Source: an uncultured Acidobacteriota bacterium (GTDB lineage: Bacteria > Acidobacteriota > Blastocatellia > RBC074). Taken from it: DNA of 64,000 nucleotides. A program made the translations under genes and the position numbers. Positions 26,596-35,929 of the stretch are shown here, piece after piece (position 1 is the stretch's first letter; each line of letters opens with the position of its first letter). Location of the stretch: the NCBI GenBank assembly GCA_902825875.1, contig CADECP010000003.1, positions 124,001 through 188,000 of the forward strand, written 5' to 3'. The notes below the pieces were generated by a model. That model was not told the origin of the DNA. It saw nothing but the letters and a program-made list of their open reading frames with translations, and did not search any database.

Positions 26596-28419
26596 ATGTT
26601 TTTTTCTTACCGATTGGCGACATCGCTGCTGTTGTTGACGTTGTCGGCAATAGCGCAAACTTCGCAACAACCCGGAACGGCGACGATCACAGGAATGGTC
26701 AAACTCGGCGAAGCGCCCGCCGCAGGCATTCCGATGGCATTGATCGCCAACCAGATTACGCAAGCCAACCGCCAAGGCGGCGGCAGACAAGCTCAGCCAC
26801 AGAATCAGCAACCCAACATCACGCAAACCGTCACAGATGAAAACGGCTTGTATCGCTTCACAGGATTGGCGGCTGGCGGTTATCGAGTGATGCCGATGAC
26901 GGAAACATTTGTCGTCACCGGCAACGCGCAAGGTTTCGGCGGCGCAGGCAAAGCCGTCAACGTCAGCGAAGGCCAGACCATGTCGCAGATTGATTTCGCG
27001 CTGGCTCGCGGCGGAGTCATCACCGGCAAAGTCACGGACAACAATGGGCGTCCGGTGATTGCAGAACGCATCAACCTGACGACGGTCAACGAAACCGGTC
27101 AGGCGCGTCCGGCATCCGGCGGCAATCGTTTCGGATTGGAAACCGACGACCGAGGCGTGTATCGCGCTTATGGATTGCCCGCTGGAAAATATCTGGTCAG
27201 CGCCGGAAACGACGGCGGCAATCGCATCGCTCCGGGTCAGGTTCGCCGCGCGAATTATCCGCGAACATTTCACCCCGGCGCGACTGAAGAAACCGAAGCG
27301 AAAATTGTCGAAGTCACCGCTGGCAGCGAAATCGAAGGCATAGACATTGTGCTGGCCGGGCCGATGAAAGCCTTTGCTGTGACAGGTCGCGCGGTGGATG
27401 CTCAAACCGGTCAGCCGGTTCCGTCTTTGCCAATCAGCGTCGCCAAAGTCGCGCGCGGCGGCAGAGGCGGACAACCGCCAACTCCCGCCAACAGCAGTTC
27501 GACCAATGAAAAAGGTGAATTCCGAATCACTGGTTTGTTGCCGGGGACATACGCCGCGTCAGTTCCTTCCATGAGTTTTGCCAACGGCACGGCAACCAGC
27601 AGCGAATACTTCAGCGAAGCCGCGAGTTTTGAAATCACCAGCGATGACACCACCGGCGTGGAAATTCGAGTCAATCGTGGCGCTTCGATCACAGGCACGG
27701 TCGCCATCGAAGGCACAAACGATCCGCCCCTGACCAGCAGACTTTCGCAATTGACGATCTTCGCCAGTTCGCGCGGCGGGCAGGGTCAACAAGGCCAACG
27801 ACAAGCACCTGGACAAAGCAGCGGTCGAAACAGCATGGCGCAGGTCGGACGCGACGGCATCTTTCGCGTCGGCGGTCTGGCTCCGGGCGTTGTTCGGCTC
27901 AGCGTCAACGGCGGCGGTTTCGGCGGCAACGGTTCGTTTCGGTTGCTTCGCATTGAGCGCAACGGCTCGCCCAGCAATGGCGACGTTGAATTGGCTTCGG
28001 GCGAAACCGTCACAGGCGTTCGCGTCGTTGTCGCGTTCGCTTCGGCGGTGATTCAGGGTCGCGTGGTCGTCAGCGGCGGAGTTTTGCCCGCAGGAACTCG
28101 ATTGAACGTTACGGCGCGCGCGACGAATTCAGCGACATCAACTGGCGGCGGGCAAGGCGGTAACAACGCTCGCATCGAAGCCAATGGCCAGTTCCGCATC
28201 GAAAATCTGTTGCCGGGAGTCTATGAAGTTCGCGTGACGGCAACCACGTTTGGCGGCGGACAAGGTGGCGGCAGAGGGCAAGGTCGTGCCGGACAAGGTG
28301 GACAAGGTGGGCAAACGCCAACTCAACCGCAAACTCGAATTCCCGAAGTTCGCCAAACCGTGACCGTCACCAATGGCGCACCGGCGAACGTAACGCTCAC
28401 GTTGAATCTGGCGCAATGA
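26596..28419 (+). CDS. Exported multi-repeat carboxypeptidase-regulatory-like protein
   Basis: 607 residues: signal peptide (residues 1-20) then at least five carboxypeptidase D regulatory-like (Ig-like) modules, recognisable by strands such as TITGMVKLGEAPAAGIPMA, TDENGLYRFTGLAAGGYRV, GVITGKVTDNNGRPV, TDDRGVYRAYGLPAGKYLV and TNEKGEFRITGLLPGTYAA. Glycine/glutamine-rich linkers separate them (for example after residue 545). Start ATG 26596 has AAGGAG; TTG 26566 is an unlikely alternative. It overlaps the next gene by four bases. These proteins are abundant in Acidobacteria; a surface-binding, scaffold or TonB-associated role is possible. Confidence 0.85.
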   Translation: MFFSYRLATSLLLLTLSAIAQTSQQPGTATITGMVKLGEAPAAGIPMALIANQITQANRQGGGRQAQPQNQQPNITQTVTDENGLYRFTGLAAGGYRVMPMTETFVVTGNAQGFGGAGKAVNVSEGQTMSQIDFALARGGVITGKVTDNNGRPVIAERINLTTVNETGQARPASGGNRFGLETDDRGVYRAYGLPAGKYLVSAGNDGGNRIAPGQVRRANYPRTFHPGATEETEAKIVEVTAGSEIEGIDIVLAGPMKAFAVTGRAVDAQTGQPVPSLPISVAKVARGGRGGQPPTPANSSSTNEKGEFRITGLLPGTYAASVPSMSFANGTATSSEYFSEAASFEITSDDTTGVEIRVNRGASITGTVAIEGTNDPPLTSRLSQLTIFASSRGGQGQQGQRQAPGQSSGRNSMAQVGRDGIFRVGGLAPGVVRLSVNGGGFGGNGSFRLLRIERNGSPSNGDVELASGETVTGVRVVVAFASAVIQGRVVVSGGVLPAGTRLNVTARATNSATSTGGGQGGNNARIEANGQFRIENLLPGVYEVRVTATTFGGGQGGGRGQGRAGQGGQGGQTPTQPQTRIPEVRQTVTVTNGAPANVTLTLNLAQ

Positions 28420-30302
28420 TGAAAACCAAACTTCTATCCATTTTGTGTTTGTTGGCGTTGGCTGGTTGCGCGGTGAATGCTGTCGCTCAACAACCCGAAG
28501 CTCCGAAAACCGGTTCGATCAAAGGGCGCGTGCTCGGCGACGACGGCCAGCCGATGGCGAATGTTCCGGTCACGGCGATTCCGATTGGTCGCAACCTGAC
28601 GCGCAGACAAACTGCTGCTCCCGCTCAAACCGGCGGCGGTGGCCGAGCCGAACGAGCCGTGCAAACTGTTCAGGTTACGCAAAACATTCAGCCGTTGGCT
28701 CCTTCGCAAGTCATCACCGACGGCGAAGGCAATTTTGAATTCAGCAATCTGCCTCCGGCGAATTACGCGATTTCGGCGGCGGCTCCCGGCTTTGTTTCGC
28801 CGCTGCCCGAAGATGAAGAAGATTCAGAAGGAAACCGCAACAATTTGTATCGGCTGGGCGATGTCGCCAACATCACATTGGTCAAAGGCGGCGTCATCAC
28901 GGGCAAAATCGTCAGCGCCAACAACGAACCGCTGACAGGCGTGACGGTCAACGCCGTTCGCATCGGCAATCTGAAAGGCGAACCGGATGAATTGTCTGCC
29001 GCGCGCGGTTTTGGGCGAGGCTGGCGAACCGACGACCGAGGCACTTATCGCATCTACGGATTGAATCCCGGAACTTACATCGTGCAAGCCGGACAACTTG
29101 GACAAGCAGGCAGACCCGGCGGCGGGCCGGGCAATCCGCTTTCGCCTTTCAACCAGGACGCCCCGACGTACTATCCGTCTTCGTCGCGCGATGCTGCGAT
29201 TCCATTGCCGGTTTCAGCAGGTGCGGAAATCGCCGGAATAGACATTCGCTACCGCGCGGAAAAAGGCCGTTCGGTTGGCGGCAAAGTCATCACGGCTCAA
29301 ACCGCAAAACCGGCGGCTTCACAACCCGCGCCAGCGAACTCCGCGACATTGGAAATTCGGTTGTATGTCACCGGAACCGATTCGCTGTTGGCAACTACGT
29401 TTCAGAACGAACGCGCAGGCAGTGGCTTTGCGTTTTACAACATCCCGGACGGCGAATACGAAATCTCGGCGCGTCGGCCAGGCTCGGCAAACGAAAGCGA
29501 TTGGATTTCCGAACGGCGCCCGGTTTCCGTTCGCGGAGCCGATGTTTCCGGTCTTCAGCTAAGCCTGACGCCTTTGGCCTTGCTGAGCGGAAAAATTCTG
29601 ATTGAAAAAGCGGCGATGTGCCCTTCACCACGCCGGTCTTTCATTGAAGAAATTTTTTTGACGGCACAGCGCGAAGAGAGTATTAATAACACCGCATCGA
29701 ACCGCAGAGTTTTGGCTCCGCGTTCAACCGTTCCGATGCCCAATGGAGATTTCACACTTCGGAATTTGGAGGCAGGACGTTGGCGATTGCAGACGCAATT
29801 GCCCGATGAAAACTGGTACGTCCGCTCCATAAAGTCGGCCACCCCAACTGCTGTCGCCGCTCCGCGCAGGTCGCAAGCGGCGACGGCAGCACCGATTGCC
29901 AGTCTGGCTCAAACCGGAGCAACGCTGAAAAACGGCGAAAAGTTGACTGGCGTTCTTGTCACACTTGCCGAAGGCGCTGCCGGACTGAAAGGCAGCCTTG
30001 TTGTTCCAGCCAACCAAAAACTTCAAATCCATCTGATTCCAGCCGAAAAAGAAAATGCCGACGATGTTCTGCGCTATTCGCAAACGAACACCACCGGCGA
30101 AGGCACATTTCAGTTCAAACACATCGCGCCTGGTCGCTACTTTCTGCTGGCTAAACCCGCCAAAGAAGATTCGGACAAACCGGCTTGGGACAATACGCAA
30201 CGCGCCGCATTGCGAAAAGAAGCCGAAACCGCTGGCAGCACGATTGAACTGGCGGCTTGCCAGCGCATCAACGATTTCAAACTGAGCGCAAAATCTCCCT
30301 GA
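28416..30302 (+). CDS. Carboxypeptidase-regulatory-like lipoprotein
   Basis: 628 residues. The N-terminus MKTKLLSILCLLALAGC has a lipobox (LAGC), so the protein is predicted to be lipid-anchored. It repeats the module plan of its upstream neighbour: GSIKGRVLGDDGQPM, TDGEGNFEFSNLPPANYAI, GVITGKIVSANNEPL, TDDRGTYRIYGLNPGTYIV, and a final FQFKHIAPGRYFLLA. The first ATG forms ATGA with the previous stop, so the two are co-translated and may form a pair: one secreted, one anchored. A cysteine near residue 403 (AAMCPS) is unusual. No catalytic residues were recognised. Confidence 0.85.
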   Translation: MMKTKLLSILCLLALAGCAVNAVAQQPEAPKTGSIKGRVLGDDGQPMANVPVTAIPIGRNLTRRQTAAPAQTGGGGRAERAVQTVQVTQNIQPLAPSQVITDGEGNFEFSNLPPANYAISAAAPGFVSPLPEDEEDSEGNRNNLYRLGDVANITLVKGGVITGKIVSANNEPLTGVTVNAVRIGNLKGEPDELSAARGFGRGWRTDDRGTYRIYGLNPGTYIVQAGQLGQAGRPGGGPGNPLSPFNQDAPTYYPSSSRDAAIPLPVSAGAEIAGIDIRYRAEKGRSVGGKVITAQTAKPAASQPAPANSATLEIRLYVTGTDSLLATTFQNERAGSGFAFYNIPDGEYEISARRPGSANESDWISERRPVSVRGADVSGLQLSLTPLALLSGKILIEKAAMCPSPRRSFIEEIFLTAQREESINNTASNRRVLAPRSTVPMPNGDFTLRNLEAGRWRLQTQLPDENWYVRSIKSATPTAVAAPRRSQAATAAPIASLAQTGATLKNGEKLTGVLVTLAEGAAGLKGSLVVPANQKLQIHLIPAEKENADDVLRYSQTNTTGEGTFQFKHIAPGRYFLLAKPAKEDSDKPAWDNTQRAALRKEAETAGSTIELAACQRINDFKLSAKSP

Positions 30303-30420
30303 CCTTTTCACCACAGCGATTATTTACGTTGGTTTCGTTTGGTGAAGTTGCCGCGCGAGTGCGAGAAATACCGTTTCGGGGTTGCCGAAAAATCATCGAA
30401 GCAGTATTTGTTCTCGCATC

Positions 30421-33354
30421 ATGGTTCCAACAATTCCCACTTCATCATTGCCCTTACGCCGTCGCATCGCCAAGCTGGTCCTGGCTTTTGCGGCGGCAAC
30501 CACGTTCGTTTCCTTTGGCGCGTCCGGCGCTGAACCTGTGCGATTTGGCAGCGACGTGTTGCCGATTCTGGCGGCGAATTGTTTTGCCTGCCACGGCCCC
30601 GATGAAAAGAATCGCAAAGCCAATTTGCGGCTGGACGTGGAATCCGAAGCCAAAGCCAAACGTCGCATCGGTTCGCCCGTCGTTCCCGGCGAGCCTGACA
30701 AAAGCTTGATCCTCGCTCGAATGACCAGCAACGATCCCGATATGGTCATGCCTCCGCCAAGCGCGCACAAACAAATCAGCGCCGCGCAGATTGAAACCAT
30801 TCGCCGCTGGATTGCCGAAGGCGCGAAGTGGGAACGCCATTGGTCGTTTGAACCTGTAGTCAAACCCGTCATTGCGGGAAAGCTGCAACCGATTGATGCG
30901 TTGGTCAGTGCGGCGTTGGCGAAAAGGAACCTTGCGCTTCGTGCGAAGGCTTCGCCGCAAACGCTGGTGCGACGCTTGTGGTTGGATTTGATTGGATTGC
31001 CGCCGACGCCGGAAATCGCCGACAAGTTTGCGGCTGACGCTTCGCCAGCGGCTTATGAACGAATGGTGGATGAGCTGTTGGCCAGGCCGCAGTTCGGTGA
31101 ACATTGGGCGCGGACGTGGTTGGATTTGGCGCGTTATGCCGACACCAAAGGCTACGAAAAAGATTTGGGGCGGACGATCTGGCCGTTTCGTGATTGGGTG
31201 GTGAATGCGCTAAACGCCGATATGCCGCTCGATCAATTCACGACTGAACAGCTTGCCGGAGACTTGCTGCCTAATCCCACGCAGCAACAAATCATCGCCA
31301 CGGCGTTTCATCGCAACACTATGACCAACGACGAAGGTGGAACCGACAACGAAGAGTTTCGCGTCGCCGCCGTCAAAGATCGCGTAGACACTACGATGCA
31401 AGTCTGGATGGGGCTGACGATGGGTTGCGCCAAATGCCACACGCACAAATACGATCCGATTTCGCACGCGGAGTATTACGGCTTTTACGCGCTGTTCAAT
31501 CAAACCGAAGACGCTGATCTGTATACCGACGCACCCACACTGGAGTTGTTGACGCCGAAAGAACAGGAACAGCGTCAACGGTTGCAAACCAACATCGAAG
31601 CTGTCAGCAAGGCTTTGACCGCGATGGAAGAGGCCGCCGATAAAGCCTACGAAACCGAAGAGCGCAAATGGCGCTTGCCCGCCGTGACTGAAACCCTATC
31701 CAAAGATGGAGCAACGCTGACCACCAAAGACGGAACCATCACAGCCAGCGGCAAGGCTCCGCCGGAAGACAACTACATCGTGACGTTGGAATTGTCGGCG
31801 GGGACTCACACCGCGTTGCGGTTGGAGGCCTTGACCGAAAAACAAACCAGCGGCGAATTGGCAGTCGGACGTGGCAACGGGTTCGTGTTGTCGGAACTTA
31901 GCGCCGAGTTGTTGGAAACGTCCGGCGCGCGTTCGTTGCGATTCGTCAACGCTCGCGCGGACTTTGCCGAAGCGAAAGCTGCGATTGATGGCGATGAAAA
32001 AACAGGCTGGTCGGTAAGTTCGCGCCCGCAAGAAAAGCACGAAGCCATCTTTGATTTTGCCGAACCGCTGACGCTTCACGCCGCTGCGAAATTGCGCGTG
32101 GTTTTGTCACAGCAGGCAGGCGACACTAAAACGCTGCGCCGCTTTCGATTGATGACCAGCAGTGCTGCGGCGGATTCGTTGCAACCGCGTCATCCGATGC
32201 CGGAGCTTCGCAAGCTGCGCGATGAATTGACGGCGGCGTTCAAAGCGCAAAAAGATTTCAACGACAACGTGGTGCGGTTGCCGTTGATGCGCGAACTGGC
32301 CAACGACAAACAGCGCCAAACCAAAATCCACATTCGCGGAAACTTCCTGGAACAGGGCGAAGCCGTCGCGCCCGGAGTTCCGGCTGCCTTCGGCAAATTG
32401 CCAGCGGGCGCTCCGCTCAATCGTTTGGGAGTAGCGCAATGGTTGGTCAACAAGGAAAACCCGCTGACTCCGCGCGTCTGGGCGAATCGCGTTTGGGCGC
32501 GACTGTTCGGCGTTGGCATTGTCGAAACCGAAGAAGATTTCGGCGCGCAAGGCTCCGCTCCGACGAATGCTGAATTGCTGGATTGGTTGGCGGCGGAGTA
32601 TCGAGACAACGGTTGGTCGTTGAAAAAACTGCTCAAGATCATAGTGATGAGCGAAACGTACAAACAAGTGTCGGACACGACGATTGCCTTGCGCGAAAGC
32701 GATCCGCGCAATGTGTTGCAATCACGCGGCACGCGATTTCGTTTGAGCGCCGAAGCCGTGCGCGATCAGGCGTTGTCTGTTTCCGGGTTATTGTCTTCAA
32801 AAATGGGCGGCCCGCCAGTCATGCCTCCGCAACCCGCCGGGCTGTGGCGCACGACGTACAACGCCAAAACCTGGATTGATGCCGAAGGCGAAGACCGATT
32901 CCGGCGCGGCTTGTACACCTACCTGAAACGCACAACGCCGTATCCGACTATGACTACGTTTGACGGCGGCAGCGGCGAAGTCTGCCAAATTCGTCGCATC
33001 CGCACGAATACTCCGTTACAGGCGTTGGTCACTTTGAACGATCCCGTTTATCTGGAAGCCTCTGCGGGTTTGGCTAGGCGTATGGTCACTGAGGCCACTG
33101 ATTCCCAAACGCGCGCTGAGCGCGGATTGCGATTGGCGCTGATTCGTCCGTTGCGAGCCGGCGAAGCTGCGCCGTTGATTTCGTTGCAGAAAGAGGCTCA
33201 ACAAACGTTTGAGGCTGCGCCGGAAAAAGCCGAAGCGTTGTTGAAATCGGCTCGCGCGGACTTGCCCGCTGGAATCAGCAAACCGGCATTCGCCGCGTGG
33301 ATCGTGACGGCGAACGCCATCTTGAACCTGGATGAATTTTTGAGCAGAAACTAA
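30421..33354 (+). CDS. Planctomycete-type cytochrome c, DUF1549/DUF1553 protein
   Basis: 977 residues. Signal segment (residues 13-37), then a cytochrome c domain with CFACHGPDEKNR (C54, C57, H58) and MVMPPPSA as distal region. DUF1549 follows at roughly residues 150-350 (RLWLDLIGLPPTPEI; FGEHWARTWLDLARYADTKG), ending with a second heme motif CAKCHTHKYDPIS near residue 337. A lectin-like beta domain lies at about 430-590, and DUF1553 occupies the C-terminal third (NRVWARLFGVGIVETEEDFG; IRRIRTNTPLQALVTLNDP). ATG 30421 is chosen over an upstream TTG. Its usual partner, a DUF1501 protein, is at 34421, but a repeat-bounded cassette separates them here. Confidence 0.9.
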   Translation: MVPTIPTSSLPLRRRIAKLVLAFAAATTFVSFGASGAEPVRFGSDVLPILAANCFACHGPDEKNRKANLRLDVESEAKAKRRIGSPVVPGEPDKSLILARMTSNDPDMVMPPPSAHKQISAAQIETIRRWIAEGAKWERHWSFEPVVKPVIAGKLQPIDALVSAALAKRNLALRAKASPQTLVRRLWLDLIGLPPTPEIADKFAADASPAAYERMVDELLARPQFGEHWARTWLDLARYADTKGYEKDLGRTIWPFRDWVVNALNADMPLDQFTTEQLAGDLLPNPTQQQIIATAFHRNTMTNDEGGTDNEEFRVAAVKDRVDTTMQVWMGLTMGCAKCHTHKYDPISHAEYYGFYALFNQTEDADLYTDAPTLELLTPKEQEQRQRLQTNIEAVSKALTAMEEAADKAYETEERKWRLPAVTETLSKDGATLTTKDGTITASGKAPPEDNYIVTLELSAGTHTALRLEALTEKQTSGELAVGRGNGFVLSELSAELLETSGARSLRFVNARADFAEAKAAIDGDEKTGWSVSSRPQEKHEAIFDFAEPLTLHAAAKLRVVLSQQAGDTKTLRRFRLMTSSAAADSLQPRHPMPELRKLRDELTAAFKAQKDFNDNVVRLPLMRELANDKQRQTKIHIRGNFLEQGEAVAPGVPAAFGKLPAGAPLNRLGVAQWLVNKENPLTPRVWANRVWARLFGVGIVETEEDFGAQGSAPTNAELLDWLAAEYRDNGWSLKKLLKIIVMSETYKQVSDTTIALRESDPRNVLQSRGTRFRLSAEAVRDQALSVSGLLSSKMGGPPVMPPQPAGLWRTTYNAKTWIDAEGEDRFRRGLYTYLKRTTPYPTMTTFDGGSGEVCQIRRIRTNTPLQALVTLNDPVYLEASAGLARRMVTEATDSQTRAERGLRLALIRPLRAGEAAPLISLQKEAQQTFEAAPEKAEALLKSARADLPAGISKPAFAAWIVTANAILNLDEFLSRN

Positions 33355-33358
33355 AAAC

Positions 33359-33482
33359 GCTGGCAGAAAAATGGGGGCAAAAAAAAATAATCAAAACTGG
33401 AAAATTCGATAACTATCAAATACAAATCAGGCAATGATCACTTTGGGTTAAAAGATTTTTTTGCCCCCATTTTTCTGCCAGC
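33359..33482. repeat. Inverted-repeat element A (left of the GxxExxY cassette)
   Basis: The arms 33359-33385 and 33456-33482 are a perfect 27-base inverted repeat, built of TGGCAGAAAAATGGGGGC followed by an A run. The interior is about 70 AT-rich bases with no gene. It starts four bases after the stop of the DUF1549/1553 gene. A related copy is at 34288-34410. It may be a mobile palindromic element or the folded end of a cassette. Confidence 0.85.
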
Positions 33483-33498
33483 AATTTCCAAAACAATT

Positions 33499-34320
33499 AT
33501 GCCAATTATTTGCCGACACCCTTTAACCCAGCTTTCTTATGAAGAATTTGGCACCCGATCCTACGATTTGGTTGGCGCTGTTTTAGAGATTCGCAAGGAA
33601 CTCGGAAGATTCTTTGATGAGAAGCATTACAAGCGAGCCTTGGCGCTTCGACGCAGCGATGTGACGTTGGAAGTGCCTGTCATCGTCAGCTATCAGACGT
33701 TTGAGAAAACCTATTTTCTGGATGTGTTGCTTGCTTCAGGGGCGATCATAGAATTCAAAGCTACCGACTCTTTAACCAGCAGCCACAAGGCTCAACTGAT
33801 TCATTATCAAATGCTGACAGGTCTGAAGTACGCTATGTTGATCAATGTGCGGCCTGAAAAGGTTTTCACTGAGTATGTAAACTGTCCGCTCAGTCATCAT
33901 GAGCGATTCCGCTTTCGTGTTGTGACTTCGGACTGGGATGAATCCATACCCGGTGCACAACTATTCGGGAACATTCTCACGCAGATTCTGTCGGATTGGG
34001 GCAGTTGTCTGGGGCTGGCTTTGTACGAAGGAGCGTTGACGCACTTTTTCGGTGGTGAAGAAAATGTGTTGCGTCCTGTCACGGTTCATTTCGATGGAGT
34101 TGAACTCGGACAGCAACGGTTACGGCTGGCTTCCGAACGAGTCGCATTCAAACTGACTGCGTTTGAAAGTACAGATGCCCAGGAGCGTTTTGTGCATCAC
34201 GCTAAAAGGTTGATTGCTCATACTGAAATTGATGCTTTGTTATGGGCCAATCTTGGCCGTCACGAAATTACATTGCGGAGTTTGAAAGCTGGCAGAAAAA
34301 TGGGAGCAAAAAAAACTTAA
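33499..34320 (+). CDS. GxxExxY-like PD-(D/E)XK nuclease-fold protein with extended C-terminus
   Basis: 273 residues. The N-terminal 140 residues follow the GxxExxY family: DLVGAVLEIRKELG, then FFDEKHYKRAL where the family motif would be (the first glycine is replaced, E and Y are kept), EKTYFLDVLL with the acidic residue, IIEFKATDSL with E-x-K, and AQLIHYQMLTGLKYAMLIN. A usual member ends near residue 130; this one goes on for about 135 residues of unrecognised sequence. The last ten codons and stop (34288-34320) lie inside repeat element B, so the extreme C-terminus (AGRKMGAKKT) is made of repeat DNA. The gene sits exactly between a cytochrome gene and its normal DUF1501 partner, suggesting insertion. 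Function unknown; nuclease or element-related activity is inferred. Confidence 0.8.
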   Translation: MPIICRHPLTQLSYEEFGTRSYDLVGAVLEIRKELGRFFDEKHYKRALALRRSDVTLEVPVIVSYQTFEKTYFLDVLLASGAIIEFKATDSLTSSHKAQLIHYQMLTGLKYAMLINVRPEKVFTEYVNCPLSHHERFRFRVVTSDWDESIPGAQLFGNILTQILSDWGSCLGLALYEGALTHFFGGEENVLRPVTVHFDGVELGQQRLRLASERVAFKLTAFESTDAQERFVHHAKRLIAHTEIDALLWANLGRHEITLRSLKAGRKMGAKKT

Positions 34321-34410
34321 CGCACAATTGCTATCTTTTCTTTTGCGTTACTTCCTGTCAGAGGTCTGCTCAGTTTTAAACATTTTTTTGCCCCCCATTT
34401 TTCTGCCAGC
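34288..34410. repeat. Inverted-repeat element B (right end of the GxxExxY cassette)
   Basis: Left arm 34288-34315 lies within the 3' end of the GxxExxY gene; right arm 34383-34410 is its inverse with one mismatch and one extra base. Both arms carry the TGGCAGAAAAATGGG core of element A. The interior (about 67 bases) is unrelated to that of element A. The element ends 10 bases before the DUF1501 start codon. Confidence 0.85.
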
Positions 34411-34420
34411 TAATCATCTT

Positions 34421-35929
34421 ATGAACGACCAAATACTTTCCATTACGCGCCGTCACTTTTTCAAAAGCAGCGGCTTAGGGCTTGGCGCGCTGGCGTTGCA
34501 ATCGTTGCTTCAGCGCGAAGCTGTCGCCAAGCCGCAATCCAATAACCCGCTTGCGCCGAAAGCGCCGATGTTTGCGCCCAAGGCGAAGCGCGTCATTTAC
34601 CTGCACATGCCTGGTTCGCCTTCGCAGTTGGAGCTGTTCGATTACAAACCCGAATTGCAAAAGCTGCACATGAAAGACGCGCCGCCTTCGTTTCTGGAAG
34701 GCAAGCGGTTCGCGTTTATCAAAGGCGTGCCGAAGATTCTGGCAGGGCAATTCAAATTCAAACAGCACGGTCAGAGCGGGCAATGGGTCAGCGAATTGTT
34801 ACCGCACTTTGCCAAAGTCGTTGATAAAACCTGCATCATTCGCACGGTTCACACCGATCAGTTCAATCACGCTCCGGCGCAGCTTTATGTGCAGACGGGT
34901 TCGCCGCGATTGGGGAATCCGGCGATGGGGTCGTGGGTGACTTACGGATTGGGCAGCGAGAATCAAAACCTACCCGGATTCGTCGTGCTGCTTTCGGGCG
35001 GAAAAACTCCAGACGGCGGCAAGTCGTTGTGGGGTTCCGGCTTTTTGCCCAGCGTTTATCAAGGCGTTCAGTGCCGCACGACTGGCGACCCGGTTTTGTA
35101 CTTGAGCAATCCCGCCGGACTTGATCGCAACTTGCGTCGTCGCACTTTGGACACTTTGGCGAAGATGAATCAGGCGGAATTTGAACGCAGCGGCGACAGT
35201 GAGACGCTGACGCGCATTGCTCAATACGAACTGGCTTATCGTATGCAAACCTCCGTGCCCGAAGTGATGGACATCAGCAAAGAACCGCAGCACATTCTGG
35301 ATTTGTACGGAGCCAAGCCCGGCTTCGTGGCTCAGTCAGACAGCGCAGACGATCCGCGCGTGTTGTACAAAGGCGATGACCCTACGTTTGCCAACAACTG
35401 TTTGCTGGCGCGGCGCTTGGTCGAAAACGGAGTCCGCTTTGTGCAGTTGTACGATTGGGGCTGGGATCATCACGGCTCTTCGCTGGGCGAAAGCATTGAC
35501 GAAACCTTGCCGATCAAATGCCAGCAGATTGATCAAGCGATTGCCGGATTGCTGATTGATCTGGAACAGCGTGGCTTGCTCGACGAAACGCTGGTTGTTT
35601 GGGGAGGCGAATTCGGGCGCACACCGATGATGCAAAACAACGTTCGCACCGAATTGCGAAAAGGTTACGTTGGCCGCGATCATCACACCAACGCTTACAC
35701 AATGTGGACGGCTGGCGGCGGCGTTAAAGCCGGACTGGCTTATGGGCAAACGGATGAGTTTGGTTACTTCCCAACAGAACATCCGGTCAGCATTCGTGAT
35801 TTGCAAGCCACGATTCAACACCTGCTTGGCCTTGACCCATACCGGTTCAGTTACGCTTACCAAGGCTTGAACAATCGGCTGATCGGCCCTACTGAAGAAG
35901 GCAAAGTGCTAAAAGGAATTTTGGCTTGA
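34421..35929 (+). CDS. DUF1501 protein with Tat signal
   Basis: 502 residues. Twin-arginine signal TRRHFFKSSGLGLGALALQ at the N-terminus, then the DUF1501 family: KRVIYLHMPGSPSQLELFDYKP, DFG-less metal region seen as HDRE-type motif replaced by VRFVQLYDWGWDHHG (metal histidine pair), and ETLVVWGGEFGRTPMM with GRDHHTNAYT near the C-terminus, all belonging to a sulfatase/alkaline-phosphatase-like fold. ATG 34421 is the first start after repeat element B; no strong ribosome-binding site is seen, perhaps because the inserted element replaced the original leader. It normally pairs with the DUF1549/DUF1553 cytochrome gene. Function is unknown. Confidence 0.9.
   Translation: MNDQILSITRRHFFKSSGLGLGALALQSLLQREAVAKPQSNNPLAPKAPMFAPKAKRVIYLHMPGSPSQLELFDYKPELQKLHMKDAPPSFLEGKRFAFIKGVPKILAGQFKFKQHGQSGQWVSELLPHFAKVVDKTCIIRTVHTDQFNHAPAQLYVQTGSPRLGNPAMGSWVTYGLGSENQNLPGFVVLLSGGKTPDGGKSLWGSGFLPSVYQGVQCRTTGDPVLYLSNPAGLDRNLRRRTLDTLAKMNQAEFERSGDSETLTRIAQYELAYRMQTSVPEVMDISKEPQHILDLYGAKPGFVAQSDSADDPRVLYKGDDPTFANNCLLARRLVENGVRFVQLYDWGWDHHGSSLGESIDETLPIKCQQIDQAIAGLLIDLEQRGLLDETLVVWGGEFGRTPMMQNNVRTELRKGYVGRDHHTNAYTMWTAGGGVKAGLAYGQTDEFGYFPTEHPVSIRDLQATIQHLLGLDPYRFSYAYQGLNNRLIGPTEEGKVLKGILA

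Noticed and set aside
33499-34320. Transposase for the repeat-bounded cassette
   Set aside because: The protein has the GxxExxY/PD-(D/E)XK-type core, not a DDE, HUH or serine recombinase catalytic pattern.
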